NCBI RefSeq assembly: GCF_001499735.1 | Contig: NZ_LN848257.1 | Coordinates: forward strand, 5,005,713-5,047,530 | Direction: 5' to 3' | From: Thiocapsa sp. KS1 | Lineage (GTDB): Bacteria > Pseudomonadota > Gammaproteobacteria > Chromatiales > Chromatiaceae | DNA: 41,818 nt | Shown here: positions 23,880 through 35,622 of the stretch, in pieces | Numbering within the stretch: the stretch's first letter is position 1 | Layout of the letters: each line of letters starts with the position of its first letter | Notes under the pieces: model-generated | What the model was told of the DNA's origin: nothing | Databases searched by the model: none | Seen by the model: the letters and a program-made list of their open reading frames with translations, nothing else | Program-made: the position numbers and the translations under genes

Positions 23880-25547
23880 TTATTCGGCCCAGCCCAGCAT
23901 CTCGCAGGCGTGGTCGCGGGTGCGCGCCGTGATCTTGGTGCCGCCGAGCATGCGGGCGATCTCGTCGACCCGCGCATCCGGGGCGAGCGTTTCGATGCGG
24001 GTGTAGGTCTGGCCGTCGAGGGTCTCCTTGCGGACCCGAAGCTGTTGGTGGGCTTGGGCTGCCACTTGGGGGAGATGGGTTACGCAGAGCACTTGGCGCG
24101 AGTCGCCGAGTCGGCGCAGTAGACGTCCGACAATCTCTGCGATCCCGCCGCCGATGCCGACATCGACCTCGTCGAACACCAGGGTCGGCACGCTTCCGCA
24201 CTCGGCGGTGGCGACCTGGATGCCGAGGCTGATCCGCGAGAGCTCGCCGCCCGAGGCGACCTTCGCGAGCGGTTGCAGCGGCTGGCCCGGGTTTGCGCTG
24301 ACCAGGAAGGCGATGCGCTCCAGGCCGCCCGCGCCCGCGCGCTCCGGGGGAAGTGTCTCGATCTCTACGGCGAAGCGCCCGCCCGCCATGCCGAGCTGCT
24401 GCATCGCTTCCGTAACGGTCCTATCCAGGCGCTCGGCGGCCTCGGCGCGGGCATCGCCGAGCGCGCGTGCTTGATCCAGAAAGGTACGCAGCGCGGTGTC
24501 GCGCGACGCGCGCAGATCGCCGAGGCGCAGATCGGCCTGCTCGAGCGTCTCCAGCTCGGCTTGGCGGGCGGTCAGAGCGTCCGGCAGCTCGACCGGCAGG
24601 ACGCGGAATTTCCGCGCCAGGTCGTGAATCTGTGCGATGCGGGTCTCGACCGCTTCGAGGGCGGCGGGATCGACCTCCAGGCCGTCGAGATAATGGCGCA
24701 GACTTGCAGCCGCCTCGCCGGTATGGATGGCTGCTGTTTCCAGCAGGTCACGAGGTTCGGTCAAGGCCGGATCGATGGCGGCCAGATCGTCCAGATCGGA
24801 GCCGGCAGAGCGCAGCTGATCGCAGATCGCCGGCTCGGCCTCGGACAGGATATCGAGGACGCGCGCGGCGGTTTCCTGCAGGCGCCCCAGATGGCTCAGG
24901 CGTCGCTGTTCCAGGTCGAGAGTCTCGATCTCCGCGGCGCTCAGTCCCAGTGCCGACAGCTCTTCGACCTGAAAGCGCAGCAGATCGAGTCGCTCGGCCC
25001 GCTCCTGTCGCGCCGACTCCAGCGCCGCGAGCTGTTGGTCGAGTCCTCGGTACTCGCGAAAGGCCGCGGCGACCGACGCGGCGAGGACCGCGTGGCCCCC
25101 GTAGGCGTCCAAAAGATCGCGCTGGGCATTGGCGCGGAGCAGCGATTGGTGGGCGTGCTGGCCGTGGATGTCGACCAGGAGATCGCCGAGGTCGCGCAGT
25201 TGGGTGCCGGTGGCGGGTCGGCCGTTGACATAAGCCCGCGAGCGCCCGTCACGCACGATCAGGCGACGCACCAGACAGTCGCCGTCCTCGTCGAGATCCT
25301 GCTCGGCGAGCCAGGCGCGCGCGCCCGGGACCGTCCTCAAGTCGAACCCGGCGACGATCTCGGCACGCTCGCTCCCGGCGCGGATCATGGCGGCGTCGGC
25401 CTTGTCGCCGAGCGCCAGGCCCAGGGCGTCGATCATGATCGACTTGCCTGCACCGGTCTCGCCGGTGAGCGCCGTCATGCCCGAGGCGCACTCGAGCTCG
25501 AGCGAGCTGACGATGGCCAGGTCTTTGACAAGGATGTGTGTCAGCAT
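23880..25547 (-). CDS. recN: DNA repair protein RecN
   Basis: This SMC-like ATPase acts in double-strand-break repair. The 555 residues match the usual 550-560. Features in order: Walker A GETGAGKS at 29-36, a long coiled-coil middle (about residues 150-370) interrupted by the RecN hinge, then the signature VASGGELSRISLGIQVA and Walker B PTLVFDEVDVGIGGGIAEIVGRLLRRLG, and LCVTHLPQVAAQAHQQLRV near the end. It follows nadK by 21 bp on the same strand. The nadK-recN neighbourhood next to the heat-shock genes is standard for gammaproteobacteria. In many of them recN is LexA-controlled, but I did not find a clear LexA box. Confidence 0.96.
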   Translation of the reverse strand: MLTHILVKDLAIVSSLELECASGMTALTGETGAGKSIMIDALGLALGDKADAAMIRAGSERAEIVAGFDLRTVPGARAWLAEQDLDEDGDCLVRRLIVRDGRSRAYVNGRPATGTQLRDLGDLLVDIHGQHAHQSLLRANAQRDLLDAYGGHAVLAASVAAAFREYRGLDQQLAALESARQERAERLDLLRFQVEELSALGLSAAEIETLDLEQRRLSHLGRLQETAARVLDILSEAEPAICDQLRSAGSDLDDLAAIDPALTEPRDLLETAAIHTGEAAASLRHYLDGLEVDPAALEAVETRIAQIHDLARKFRVLPVELPDALTARQAELETLEQADLRLGDLRASRDTALRTFLDQARALGDARAEAAERLDRTVTEAMQQLGMAGGRFAVEIETLPPERAGAGGLERIAFLVSANPGQPLQPLAKVASGGELSRISLGIQVATAECGSVPTLVFDEVDVGIGGGIAEIVGRLLRRLGDSRQVLCVTHLPQVAAQAHQQLRVRKETLDGQTYTRIETLAPDARVDEIARMLGGTKITARTRDHACEMLGWAE

Positions 25548-25568
25548 CGAGAGGCTTCCGACGGCACG

Positions 25569-26462
25569 TCAAGTCAGGATCGGAGGCATGTGGCCGCCCC
25601 AGCCGAGCTTTGCCCGTAGGATCTGGTAGTGATCGTGGCCACGCGGGTGGAGCAGATGGGCGGAATGCCGATGTCGGACCACCTCGACGGACGCGCGCGC
25701 GGGGAGCTGCAGGTCCGCTTGCCCGTCGCAGGTGACCTGTACATGACCCTGGTCGAGTCCGCGCACCCTGACCCCGATCCGCCGATCGCCCGGCACGACC
25801 AGCGGCCGATTGCTCAGATCGTGCGGGCAGATGGGCACCAGCAGGAGCGCATCCAGGGCCGGGTCGACGAGCGGGCCGCCGCCGGAGAGCGCGTAGGCTG
25901 TCGATCCGGTCGGGGTGGCGATGATGAGGCCGTCCGAGCGTTGCGCGGAGACGAAGACGCCGTCGATGTCCATCTCGAGCTCGATCATGCGGGCCGTATT
26001 CCATTTGTGGATCACGACATCGTTCAGGGCCGAGTAGCTGCGCTCGAGTCCGTCGTCGGCGATCACGCGCACCGACAACATGGCGCGGCGGTCGGATTGG
26101 TATTCGCCGGCGAGGATGGGATCGAGCGCGGATTCGATGTCCTGCGGCGAGACGTCGACCAGAAATCCGAGTCGCCCGAGGTTGATCCCGACCAAAGGGA
26201 CACCGTGCTCGGCCATCATGCGCGCGGCGTGCAGCAGGGTCCCGTCCCCGCCGACCACGATCAACAGATCGCATCGTGCGCCCAGCTCCGCGATCGCGAC
26301 CGCCGCCCCGACCTCCGCCCCGAGCAGATGGGCGCTCTCGGCATCGAGCAGGACATGGATGCGTCGAGAACGCAGGTAGGCGCCGAGGTGGCGCAGTGTC
26401 CCGCTCACCTTTTCCGGGTCGCCTTGTTTCGCGATGATGCCGACGGTGTTGAATTGCGGCAT
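25569..26462 (-). CDS. nadK: NAD kinase
   Basis: It phosphorylates NAD to NADP with ATP. The 297-residue protein is read from the ATG at 26462 (MPQFNTVGIIAKQGD, the usual gammaproteobacterial N-terminus); the frame continues upstream to 26516 without family resemblance. GGDGTLL at 71-77 is the diacylglycerol/NAD-kinase signature, and NDVVIHKWNTARMIELEM and DGLIIATPTGSTAYALSGGGPLVDP complete the NAD site. It heads a nadK-recN-epimerase operon and is divergent from hrcA. Confidence 0.96.
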   Translation of the reverse strand: MPQFNTVGIIAKQGDPEKVSGTLRHLGAYLRSRRIHVLLDAESAHLLGAEVGAAVAIAELGARCDLLIVVGGDGTLLHAARMMAEHGVPLVGINLGRLGFLVDVSPQDIESALDPILAGEYQSDRRAMLSVRVIADDGLERSYSALNDVVIHKWNTARMIELEMDIDGVFVSAQRSDGLIIATPTGSTAYALSGGGPLVDPALDALLLVPICPHDLSNRPLVVPGDRRIGVRVRGLDQGHVQVTCDGQADLQLPARASVEVVRHRHSAHLLHPRGHDHYQILRAKLGWGGHMPPILT

Positions 26463-26553
26463 AAGGTCTGTCAGAGGCTGGAATCCGGAAGGGCGCGCGA
26501 CGGCTAAAGCTAGCATGGGCGAGGGATGGCGCCAATAGGTGCACCGAGCAGCC

Positions 26554-26582
26554 TTGACAGGCTTGGTGCAAATCCCTAAATT
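26554..26582 (+). promoter_or_regulatory. sigma70 promoter of the hrcA heat-shock operon
   Basis: TTGACA at 26554-26559 is a perfect -35 box; after exactly 17 bp comes TAAATT at 26577-26582 as -10. The predicted transcription start falls at the left edge of the CIRCE operator, the usual arrangement for HrcA-repressed vegetative promoters. Confidence 0.87.
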
Positions 26583-26588
26583 GCGGTG

Positions 26589-26615
26589 TTAGCACTCTGG
26601 CGAGGTGAGTGCTAA
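26589..26615. promoter_or_regulatory. CIRCE operator (HrcA binding site)
   Basis: TTAGCACTC at 26589-26597, nine bases, then GAGTGCTAA at 26607-26615: an exact match to the CIRCE consensus TTAGCACTC-N9-GAGTGCTAA. Binding of HrcA here represses the operon until heat or other stress titrates GroEL or inactivates HrcA. Confidence 0.97.
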
Positions 26616-26805
26616 AGCGCGTCGCGCACGATTGCTGTCGCGCCGAGGCGAGGCCGACGGGGCGCCCGGTCGGGTCGTCGGTCGGGTTTCAGCTCGAACG
26701 GATTTGATTTCGAAACGAAGTGTTCCGCCGAAGCCGTGGCGCCCGAAAGACGCCGCTCGCCGCGGTCGGGATCCATATCATCGCCGGTTTCATGGCAGAC
26801 GCACC

Positions 26806-27858
26806 TTGTCAATCGAGACACGTCATACCGAGGGTCAAGTCAGCGAGCGTGCGCTTCATTTTCTGAAGGCGCTGGTGGAGCGGTATATCCGGGAAGGTCA
26901 GCCGGTCGGCTCGCGGACCTTGGCGAAGGATACCGGGTTGGACTTAAGTCCGGCCACGGTGCGCAACGTGATGGCCGACCTCGAAGACCTGGGCTTGGTC
27001 ATCTCGCCGCACACCTCGGCCGGGCGCGTTCCGACCGTTGCCGGGTATCGGATGTTCGTCGATACCCTGCTGACCGTGCGCCCGCCGTCCGAGGACGATA
27101 TCGCCAGCTTGCGCACGCGGTTCGATACGCGGGCCGATGCCAAGTCGCTTGTGGAGACGGCATCGACGCTCTTGTCCGGCATCACGCATCTTGCCGGCGT
27201 GGTCATGTTGCCGCGCCACGAGCGCAATGTGTTTCGCCAGATCGAGCTGTTACCCTTGTCGGGTACGCGGGTGCTGGCGATCCTGGTGACCAGCGAAGGC
27301 GAGGTGCACAACCGCATCATCGCGACCGAGCGTTCCTTCACGCCGTCGCAGCTGGAGCAGGCGTCGAACTATCTCAACGAGATCTTCACCGGCCAGGACA
27401 TCAAGGATGTGCGCAAGCGTCTCGTCGAGGACCTCAAGAGCACGCATCAAAACATGGATCAGCTGATGATGCGCGCGGCGATGCTGGCCCACGAGGTGAT
27501 CGAGTCGGCCGAGCGCAGGGACGACTGCTTCATCGCCGGTCAGACCAATCTGATGGAGTTCGGGGAGCTGGCCAGCATGGAGCGGCTCAGACAGCTCTTC
27601 GACGCCTTCAACGAGAAACGCGAGATCCTGCATATCCTCGACCGCTGCATTGCGGCCGACGGGATCCAGATCTTCATCGGCGAGGAGTCCGGATACGCAC
27701 TGCTCGACGATTGCAGCGTCGTGACCCAGACCTACCGGGTCGAGGACGAGGTCGTCGGGGTGCTGGGCGTGATCGGTCCGACGCGCATGGATTATCAGCG
27801 GGTCATCCCGATCGTAGACGTGACCGCTCGGCTGCTCGCGGCGGCCCTCAGACAATAG
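26806..27858 (+). CDS. hrcA: heat-inducible transcription repressor HrcA
   Basis: HrcA binds CIRCE and represses chaperone genes. The conserved body starts at SERALHFLKALVERYIREGQPVGSRTLAKDTGLDLSPATVRNVMADLEDLGLV (winged helix), followed by SPHTSAGRVPTVAGYRMFVD, the GAF-like middle domain (VVMLPRHERNVFRQIELLPL) and the C-terminal FIGEESGYALLDDCSVVTQTY. No ATG or GTG lies at a sensible distance, so I chose the TTG at 26806, giving 350 residues, the family norm. Its ribosome-binding site is weak, which would suit low repressor synthesis. First gene of the hrcA-grpE-dnaK-dnaJ cluster, under its own operator. Confidence 0.93.
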   Translation: MSIETRHTEGQVSERALHFLKALVERYIREGQPVGSRTLAKDTGLDLSPATVRNVMADLEDLGLVISPHTSAGRVPTVAGYRMFVDTLLTVRPPSEDDIASLRTRFDTRADAKSLVETASTLLSGITHLAGVVMLPRHERNVFRQIELLPLSGTRVLAILVTSEGEVHNRIIATERSFTPSQLEQASNYLNEIFTGQDIKDVRKRLVEDLKSTHQNMDQLMMRAAMLAHEVIESAERRDDCFIAGQTNLMEFGELASMERLRQLFDAFNEKREILHILDRCIAADGIQIFIGEESGYALLDDCSVVTQTYRVEDEVVGVLGVIGPTRMDYQRVIPIVDVTARLLAAALRQ

Positions 27859-27940
27859 TTTCAGGTTTAGGATCGGTCGTGCGGCCGCGCCGTCGAATCC
27901 AGGCGCGGCAGGACGGCGAACCGGGATACGGGAGAGCGTA

Positions 27941-28552
27941 ATGAGTACGGAATCGGCAAAACAGACTGAATCGAGCGAGCCGAGCATGCCGGCGGACGAG
28001 GCTCTTTTGGAGGATGCCTCGGCGTCGCGCTCGGGCGACGCCGAAGGCGAGCAGGCGAGCGCCGACGAGGCGCCGACGCCCGAGGAGCTGCTGGGCCAAC
28101 TGAGTGTCGCGCGCGCCGAGGCGGAGTCGCTTCGCGACCAGGCGCTTCGGGTTCGCGCCGAGATCGAAAACATCCGTCGGCGCCATGCCGCCGAGCTCGA
28201 GAAGGCGCACAAGTTCGCGCTGGACAGCTTCGTGCGCGATCTCCTGCCGGTCCGCGACAGCTTGGAGCTCGGCCACGATGCAGCCCTGGCGGAGAGCGCG
28301 GATATCGGCAAGCTGCGAGAAGGTACGGAGCTGACGCTGAAGCTGATGGGGGATGTGATGGAGCGGTTCGGCGTTGTTCCGGTGGATCCGATCCAACAAC
28401 CCTTCGACCCGGAGTTTCATCAAGCGATGTCGATGCAGCCGCGCTCGGACGTACCGCCGAACACCGTCGTCGCCGTCATGCAGAAAGGCTACACGCTCAA
28501 CGGGCGCCTGGTGCGCCCGGCCCTGGTCATGGTCTCTCAGCAGACCTCCTGA
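27941..28552 (+). CDS. grpE: nucleotide exchange factor GrpE
   Basis: GrpE releases ADP from DnaK during the chaperone cycle. The 203-residue protein has an acidic disordered N-terminus (about 45 residues rich in Glu, Ala and Ser), a long coiled-coil helix (ELLGQLSVARAEAESLRDQALRVRAEIENIRRRHAAELEKAHKFA) and the C-terminal beta-domain ending VVAVMQKGYTLNGRLVRPALVMVS, the family signature. GGGAGAGCG precedes the ATG. It lies 82 bp after hrcA and 92 bp before dnaK. Confidence 0.96.
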   Translation: MSTESAKQTESSEPSMPADEALLEDASASRSGDAEGEQASADEAPTPEELLGQLSVARAEAESLRDQALRVRAEIENIRRRHAAELEKAHKFALDSFVRDLLPVRDSLELGHDAALAESADIGKLREGTELTLKLMGDVMERFGVVPVDPIQQPFDPEFHQAMSMQPRSDVPPNTVVAVMQKGYTLNGRLVRPALVMVSQQTS

Positions 28553-28558
28553 TATCGG

Positions 28559-28586
28559 CTTGAACGAAAGGGGGTTTTCCCCAACC
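28559..28586 (+). promoter_or_regulatory. sigma32-like heat-shock promoter before dnaK
   Basis: CTTGAAC at 28559-28565 and CCCCAACC at 28579-28586 match the sigma32 consensus CTTGAAA / CCCCATNT with a 13-bp spacer. It lies in the grpE-dnaK gap, 60-85 bp upstream of the dnaK start. If real, dnaK has an RpoH-driven promoter in addition to read-through from the CIRCE promoter. Confidence 0.6.
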
Positions 28587-28604
28587 TCCAAGGCAGCTTG
28601 GAGG
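28585..28604 (+). other. leader hairpin between grpE and dnaK
   Basis: CCTCCAAG and CTTGGAGG form a perfect 8-bp stem with the loop GCAG, 41 bp upstream of the dnaK ATG. It would lie at the 5' end of a transcript begun at the sigma32-like promoter and could stabilise it or mark a processing point in the polycistronic mRNA. Confidence 0.55.
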
Positions 28605-28644
28605 CCGTTCAGCCCCACAAGACACCTTTTCGGAGAATACGCTC

Positions 28645-30582
<1,938 letters not shown>

Positions 30583-30886
30583 AACGGACGGCCGGGCGGC
30601 TCGGAATCACTCGCCATGCGAGCGGGTGGTTTCGAGAGGCGGTCCGGCCCTGTAACCCGATCATGCTGCATTGCCGTCGACGCGGCACACACCGCGTCGG
30701 GCAGCTCAAGCACTGTTTCCGAGTCGGCTCGGCATCGCATGAATCAGCCGATGTCTGGCGCAGGCGTGGTCAAACGTCGTTGGATCTTCTCGATCTAAAC
30801 CACGTCACGCATGACGGTCTTCCTGTCCATAAGGGGCCGTTCCCGGGACACCATCGGTTATGACTCTGGACGCGGTTTAGGATTCA
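30583..30886. other. 304-bp dnaK-dnaJ intergenic space
   Basis: It contains a perfect 8-bp hairpin, CGACGCGG/CCGCGTCG, at 30678-30699 with a 6-base loop and, at 30795-30880, an 86-bp MITE-like element. No gene or clear promoter is visible, and the dnaJ start follows the element by six bases, so the dnaJ ribosome-binding region is partly formed by the element's right end (GGTTTAGGATTC). Confidence 0.6.
30795..30880. mobile_element. 86-bp MITE-like element, copy 2, between dnaK and dnaJ
   Basis: CTAAACCACGTC at 30795-30806 is the inverted complement, with one mismatch, of GACGCGGTTTAG at 30869-30880. The right end CTCTGGACGCGGTTTA (30865-30880 region) is identical to the right end of copy 1. 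The length equals that of copy 1, although the interior differs. Confidence 0.65.
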
Positions 30887-32017
30887 ATGGCAAAACGCGA
30901 TTATTACGAGGTCTTGGGCGTTCCGCGCAACGCGAGCGAGGCCGATCTCAAGAAGGCATTTCGTCGCCTGGCGATGAAGTATCACCCGGATCGCAACACC
31001 GGGGATGCGGATACCGAGGCCAAGTTCAAAGAGGCCAAGCTGGCATACGATGTCCTGAGCGATCCGAAAAAACGCTCGGCCTACGATCAGTTCGGCCATG
31101 CCGGCGTGGATGCCGGTGCGGGCGGATTCGGTGGTCCGGGCGGCGATGCCGGGGCCTTCTCCGACATCTTCGGGGACGTCTTCGGGGATATCTTCGGCGG
31201 GCGCTCGGGCGCTCGTCGCACCCAGCGCGGTGTGGATCTGCGCTATGACCTGTCGCTCAGCCTCGAGGACGCGGTCAGCGGCAAGGAGGTCAAGATCCGC
31301 ATCCCCGTTCAGGTGGACTGCCAGTTCTGCGGCGGCACCGGAGCCAAGCCGGGCACCAAGCCCAAGACCTGCACCACCTGCGGCGGTAGCGGCCAGGTGC
31401 GCATGCAGCAGGGTTTCTTCTCGATCCAGCAGACCTGCCCGACCTGTCGCGGGACCGGCAGCATCATCGAGGAGGCATGCAGCCATTGTCGGGGTCGCGG
31501 TCGAATCCAGGAGGAGAAGACCCTGTCCGTGCGGGTGCCCCCGGGCGTCGACACCGGCGACCGCATCCGTCTGGCCGGTGAAGGCGAGCGCGGCGAGCAC
31601 GGTGGTCCGCCCGGCGATCTCTACGTGCAGATCCAGGTGAAGGCGCATCCCATCTTCACGCGCGAGGACAACCATCTTCACTGCGAGGTGCCGATCGGGT
31701 TCGTGACGGCCGCACTCGGCGGAGAGCTCGAGGTTCCGACACTCGACGGCAAGGTGATGCTCAAGATCCCGGCCGGCACCCAGACGGGCAAGATGTTCCG
31801 CGTGCGCGGCAAGGGCGTCAAACCCGTGCGTGGCGGCGTGATCGGCGATCTCATCTGTCGCGTGACGGTCGAGACGCCGGTGAATCTCACCGAGCGTCAG
31901 AAGGATCTGCTGCGGGAGTTCGAGACCAGCATGAAGGAGGGTGGATCGCGGCACAGTCCGCAGTCGCATTCCTGGCTCGACAGCGTGAAGAGCTTTATCG
32001 ACAAGATCGGCCTTTAA
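30887..32017 (+). CDS. dnaJ: co-chaperone DnaJ (Hsp40)
   Basis: DnaJ stimulates DnaK ATPase and delivers substrates. The 376 residues are the usual length. The J domain has HPD at 33-35, followed by a Gly/Phe-rich linker with three repeats of the DIFGD type (about 90-105). Four zinc-binding CxxCxGxG motifs start at C145, C162, C184 and C198, then come the C-terminal substrate-binding domains ([36 protein letters not shown]). The stop TAA at 32015-32017 falls within the left terminal repeat of a MITE-like element. The ribosome-binding site is AGGA, very close to the ATG. Confidence 0.97.
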   Translation: MAKRDYYEVLGVPRNASEADLKKAFRRLAMKYHPDRNTGDADTEAKFKEAKLAYDVLSDPKKRSAYDQFGHAGVDAGAGGFGGPGGDAGAFSDIFGDVFGDIFGGRSGARRTQRGVDLRYDLSLSLEDAVSGKEVKIRIPVQVDCQFCGGTGAKPGTKPKTCTTCGGSGQVRMQQGFFSIQQTCPTCRGTGSIIEEACSHCRGRGRIQEEKTLSVRVPPGVDTGDRIRLAGEGERGEHGGPPGDLYVQIQVKAHPIFTREDNHLHCEVPIGFVTAALGGELEVPTLDGKVMLKIPAGTQTGKMFRVRGKGVKPVRGGVIGDLICRVTVETPVNLTERQKDLLREFETSMKEGGSRHSPQSHSWLDSVKSFIDKIGL

Positions 32018-32100
32018 ACCGCGCCCGGCGCAGTATGCGACGTTTTTGGATGGGATCGGCCCCTGCAGACTTAACGACCGTTTGAGCCGGCGCGGTTTAA
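32014..32100. mobile_element. 87-bp MITE-like element, copy 3, abutting dnaJ
   Basis: TTAAACCGCGCC at 32014-32025 and GGCGCGGTTTAA at 32089-32100 are perfect 12-bp inverted ends. The dnaJ stop codon lies in the left end. The interior from 32046 on matches the partial copy at 22690-22744 at about 85 percent by eye. Confidence 0.7.
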
Positions 32101-33166
<1,066 letters not shown>

Positions 33167-33192
33167 GTCCTTCCGTTTAGGAGGCTTCGCGG

Positions 33193-35610
33193 ATGTCCCT
33201 CGATGCAGGAACCTACACCCGGATACGGCGCTTGCCGACGGTCATCGCGATCACGGCGATCATCCTCTCTTTGCCGCTGCGTGCAGCGGACCCGCAGGAC
33301 CCCGTTCTCACGCCGGTCGCCGAGGATTCGGCTGAATCCATCGGTGCCGAGACGCCGGACTACGGCAGCCAGGTCCAAGCGATCTTCGACCGCCGCTGCA
33401 TCGCCTGTCACGGCTGTCTGGGCTCGCCCTGCAACGTCAAGCTGGATTCCTTCCGCGGGGTCGATCGCGGTGGCTTCGGCGAAAACCCCTACTCGACGCG
33501 GCTGACCGCGGAACCGCGCACGGACATGGACGCCGCGACGTCCACGGCCGAATGGCGCGAGCGCGGCTTCTATCCCATCCTGGCGCGCACCGAGTCGGCG
33601 CAGACCAATCTCGACGACTCCATTCTCTTTCGGATGATCGACGCCGGCATGCGCAACAACGGCCCCGGCTTCTCGCGCGCGTCCGTGGACCCCTTTCGGT
33701 TGCAACGCTTCGCGGCAACGTGCCCCTCGACTGCCGATGCGCTCGCGACCAGGCTGCAAGAGCACCCCGGTTTGGGGATGCCATTCGGTCTGCCGGCGCT
33801 CGCCGAGGAGGACTTCGCAATCCTGCGCGACTGGATCGCGCAGGGCTCGCCAGGTCCGACCGAGGCGGAGGAGGCCAAAGCGCAACAGGTCGCCAATCCG
33901 GCGGCCGTCGCCGCTTGGGAGGCCTTCTTCAACGGCTCGGATCCACGCCAGGCGCTGGTGAGTCGCTTCATCTTCGAGCATGTCTTCCTCGCCACCATCG
34001 TCCTGGAGGACAGTCCGGGCGATCGCTTCCGATTGGTCCGCTCCCGAACCCCGCCGGCACGGGTGGTGGACGAGGGTCAAGGCGGTCGCCGGGTCGAGAG
34101 CACGCCGATCGATCTCATCTCCACTGCACTGCCGTACGGCGATCCCGGCGCGGAGCGGTTCTGGTACAGGCTGGAGAAACTGACCGCGGCGCCGGTGCAG
34201 AAGAGCCTCTTCGTTTGGCGCCTCGCCCCGACCGACATCGCACATCTGAGCGATCTCTTTCTGTCGCCGGCTTGGTCAGCCGATGCGCATCTGGATCCGC
34301 CGTGGGACCTCGGCAATCCCTTTCGCGTCTTCGCGGCGATCCCGGCCGAGTCTCGCTACCGCTTCCTGCTCGAAAACGCCGAGGTCATCATCGGCGGGAT
34401 CACCTACGGGCCCGTCTGCAACGGCCAGATCGCGACCTATGCGGTCAAGGATCAGTTCTGGGTCTTCTTCCTGGACCCGGCGCACGATGTCTCGGTACGG
34501 GATCCGAGCTTGGGGCTCGACGGTTGGGACCTCTTCATGGACCGCTCGCTCGTGGGCAACGCCGAGTATCTCGATGCCTACGCCAAAACCCGTGCGCGGC
34601 TCGACCCGGACGGATTGTCGCTCGATGCGATCTGGGACGGTGACGGCAAGAACCGCAACGCCTGGCTGACCGTGCTGCGCCACGAGACCAACGTCTCGGT
34701 GCTCCGGGGTGCGCAGGGAGGCATGCCGCAGACCTTCTGGCTGATGGGTTACAGCGGGTTGGAGCGTCTCTACTACGACACCGTCGCCAGCTTCGAGTAC
34801 TGGGCCGGCGACGGTCAGAAGCTTGAGACTCTGCTCTTTTTCAACATGCTGCGTCAGGAGTTCGAGGACGGTTTCCTCGGGCTGCTGCCGCGCGATGAGC
34901 GCGAACGGATCCGCCACCAATGGACCCGCGGCATCGGCTCGGTGGCCTTGAGCCTGATTCCGTTCGAGACCGCGGACCAGCCCACGCGGGTCGACCTCAG
35001 CGGGCCGGATCCGCTGGTCGACCTGGTCGAGCAGATCGCGCAACGTCTCGGGCCACGGATCAGCGGTCTTCCGGACCGGCTGAACCCGCGGATCAAGCCC
35101 GACGTTGCCGTCGACGCCCCGATCAAGGACTTCGACGACTGGGAGGCGGCCGTCTCCACGCTGACGGCGGTTCAGGGCCGGCCCTTCGTGCCCGAAATGC
35201 CGAGCGTCCTGGTGCTGAGACTGAATCGCGCCGAGGGTCTGCCCGAGGACCGCCACCGGGTCTATTCGATGGTGGCGAACCGGGTCTACAAGTCCCAGTA
35301 CACGCTGATGTTTCAGAACGGTCAGGCGCTTCCGGACGAGGACACGCTGAGCCTCTACCCGACCTTGGTCAACAGCTTCCCGAACCTTTTTGTCGATCTC
35401 GACCTGGCCGACGCGCAGCGGTTCCTGGCGGATCTTCGCGCCGTCGAAAGCAGCGATGATTGGAAGCGGTTTGCCGCGCGCTATGGGATCCTGCGCAACA
35501 GCCCGCAATTCTGGGCCTTCTACGATTGGATCAACCGCTGGAATCTCGAGAACCGCGGCGATGTCGCTGGCTGGCTCGACCTCAGCTATTACGACGCTCC
35601 CGAGACCTGA
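33193..35610 (+). CDS. cti: fatty acid cis/trans isomerase (Cti), periplasmic c-type heme protein
   Basis: Cti converts cis-unsaturated acyl chains of membrane phospholipids into trans isomers without ATP, a fast rigidifying response to solvents, heat or osmotic shock. The 805-residue protein has a signal peptide (LPTVIAITAIILSLPLRAA) and a heme c site C69-I-A-C72-H73 in FDRRCIACHGCLGSPCNVKLDSFRGVDRGG, the exact context seen in Pseudomonas/Vibrio Cti. QAGM-type sequences (ILFRMIDAGMRNN) and WRLAPTDIAHLSDLF also fit. It is slightly longer than the ~760-780 of Pseudomonas. The ATG at 33193 has AGGAGG eight bases upstream. It is followed after 12 bp by an M48 protease gene. Confidence 0.92.
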   Translation: MSLDAGTYTRIRRLPTVIAITAIILSLPLRAADPQDPVLTPVAEDSAESIGAETPDYGSQVQAIFDRRCIACHGCLGSPCNVKLDSFRGVDRGGFGENPYSTRLTAEPRTDMDAATSTAEWRERGFYPILARTESAQTNLDDSILFRMIDAGMRNNGPGFSRASVDPFRLQRFAATCPSTADALATRLQEHPGLGMPFGLPALAEEDFAILRDWIAQGSPGPTEAEEAKAQQVANPAAVAAWEAFFNGSDPRQALVSRFIFEHVFLATIVLEDSPGDRFRLVRSRTPPARVVDEGQGGRRVESTPIDLISTALPYGDPGAERFWYRLEKLTAAPVQKSLFVWRLAPTDIAHLSDLFLSPAWSADAHLDPPWDLGNPFRVFAAIPAESRYRFLLENAEVIIGGITYGPVCNGQIATYAVKDQFWVFFLDPAHDVSVRDPSLGLDGWDLFMDRSLVGNAEYLDAYAKTRARLDPDGLSLDAIWDGDGKNRNAWLTVLRHETNVSVLRGAQGGMPQTFWLMGYSGLERLYYDTVASFEYWAGDGQKLETLLFFNMLRQEFEDGFLGLLPRDERERIRHQWTRGIGSVALSLIPFETADQPTRVDLSGPDPLVDLVEQIAQRLGPRISGLPDRLNPRIKPDVAVDAPIKDFDDWEAAVSTLTAVQGRPFVPEMPSVLVLRLNRAEGLPEDRHRVYSMVANRVYKSQYTLMFQNGQALPDEDTLSLYPTLVNSFPNLFVDLDLADAQRFLADLRAVESSDDWKRFAARYGILRNSPQFWAFYDWINRWNLENRGDVAGWLDLSYYDAPET

Positions 35611-35622
35611 TCCCGCGCCGCG

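Larger units (their letters stand above)
26463..26805. other. 343-bp divergent control region between nadK and hrcA
   Basis: It holds the heat-shock promoter and CIRCE operator described separately (26554-26615), then about 190 bp of leader up to the chosen hrcA start. That leader is open in the hrcA frame but its translation is Arg-rich and unlike any HrcA, so I read it as untranslated. Confidence 0.6.

Noticed and set aside
24273-25619. 448-codon plus-strand frame opposite recN
   Set aside because: Antisense shadow of a certain gene.
26605-27858. 417-residue version of hrcA starting at the GTG inside CIRCE
   Set aside because: The start would lie in the operator at the transcription start, and the extra residues do not resemble HrcA.
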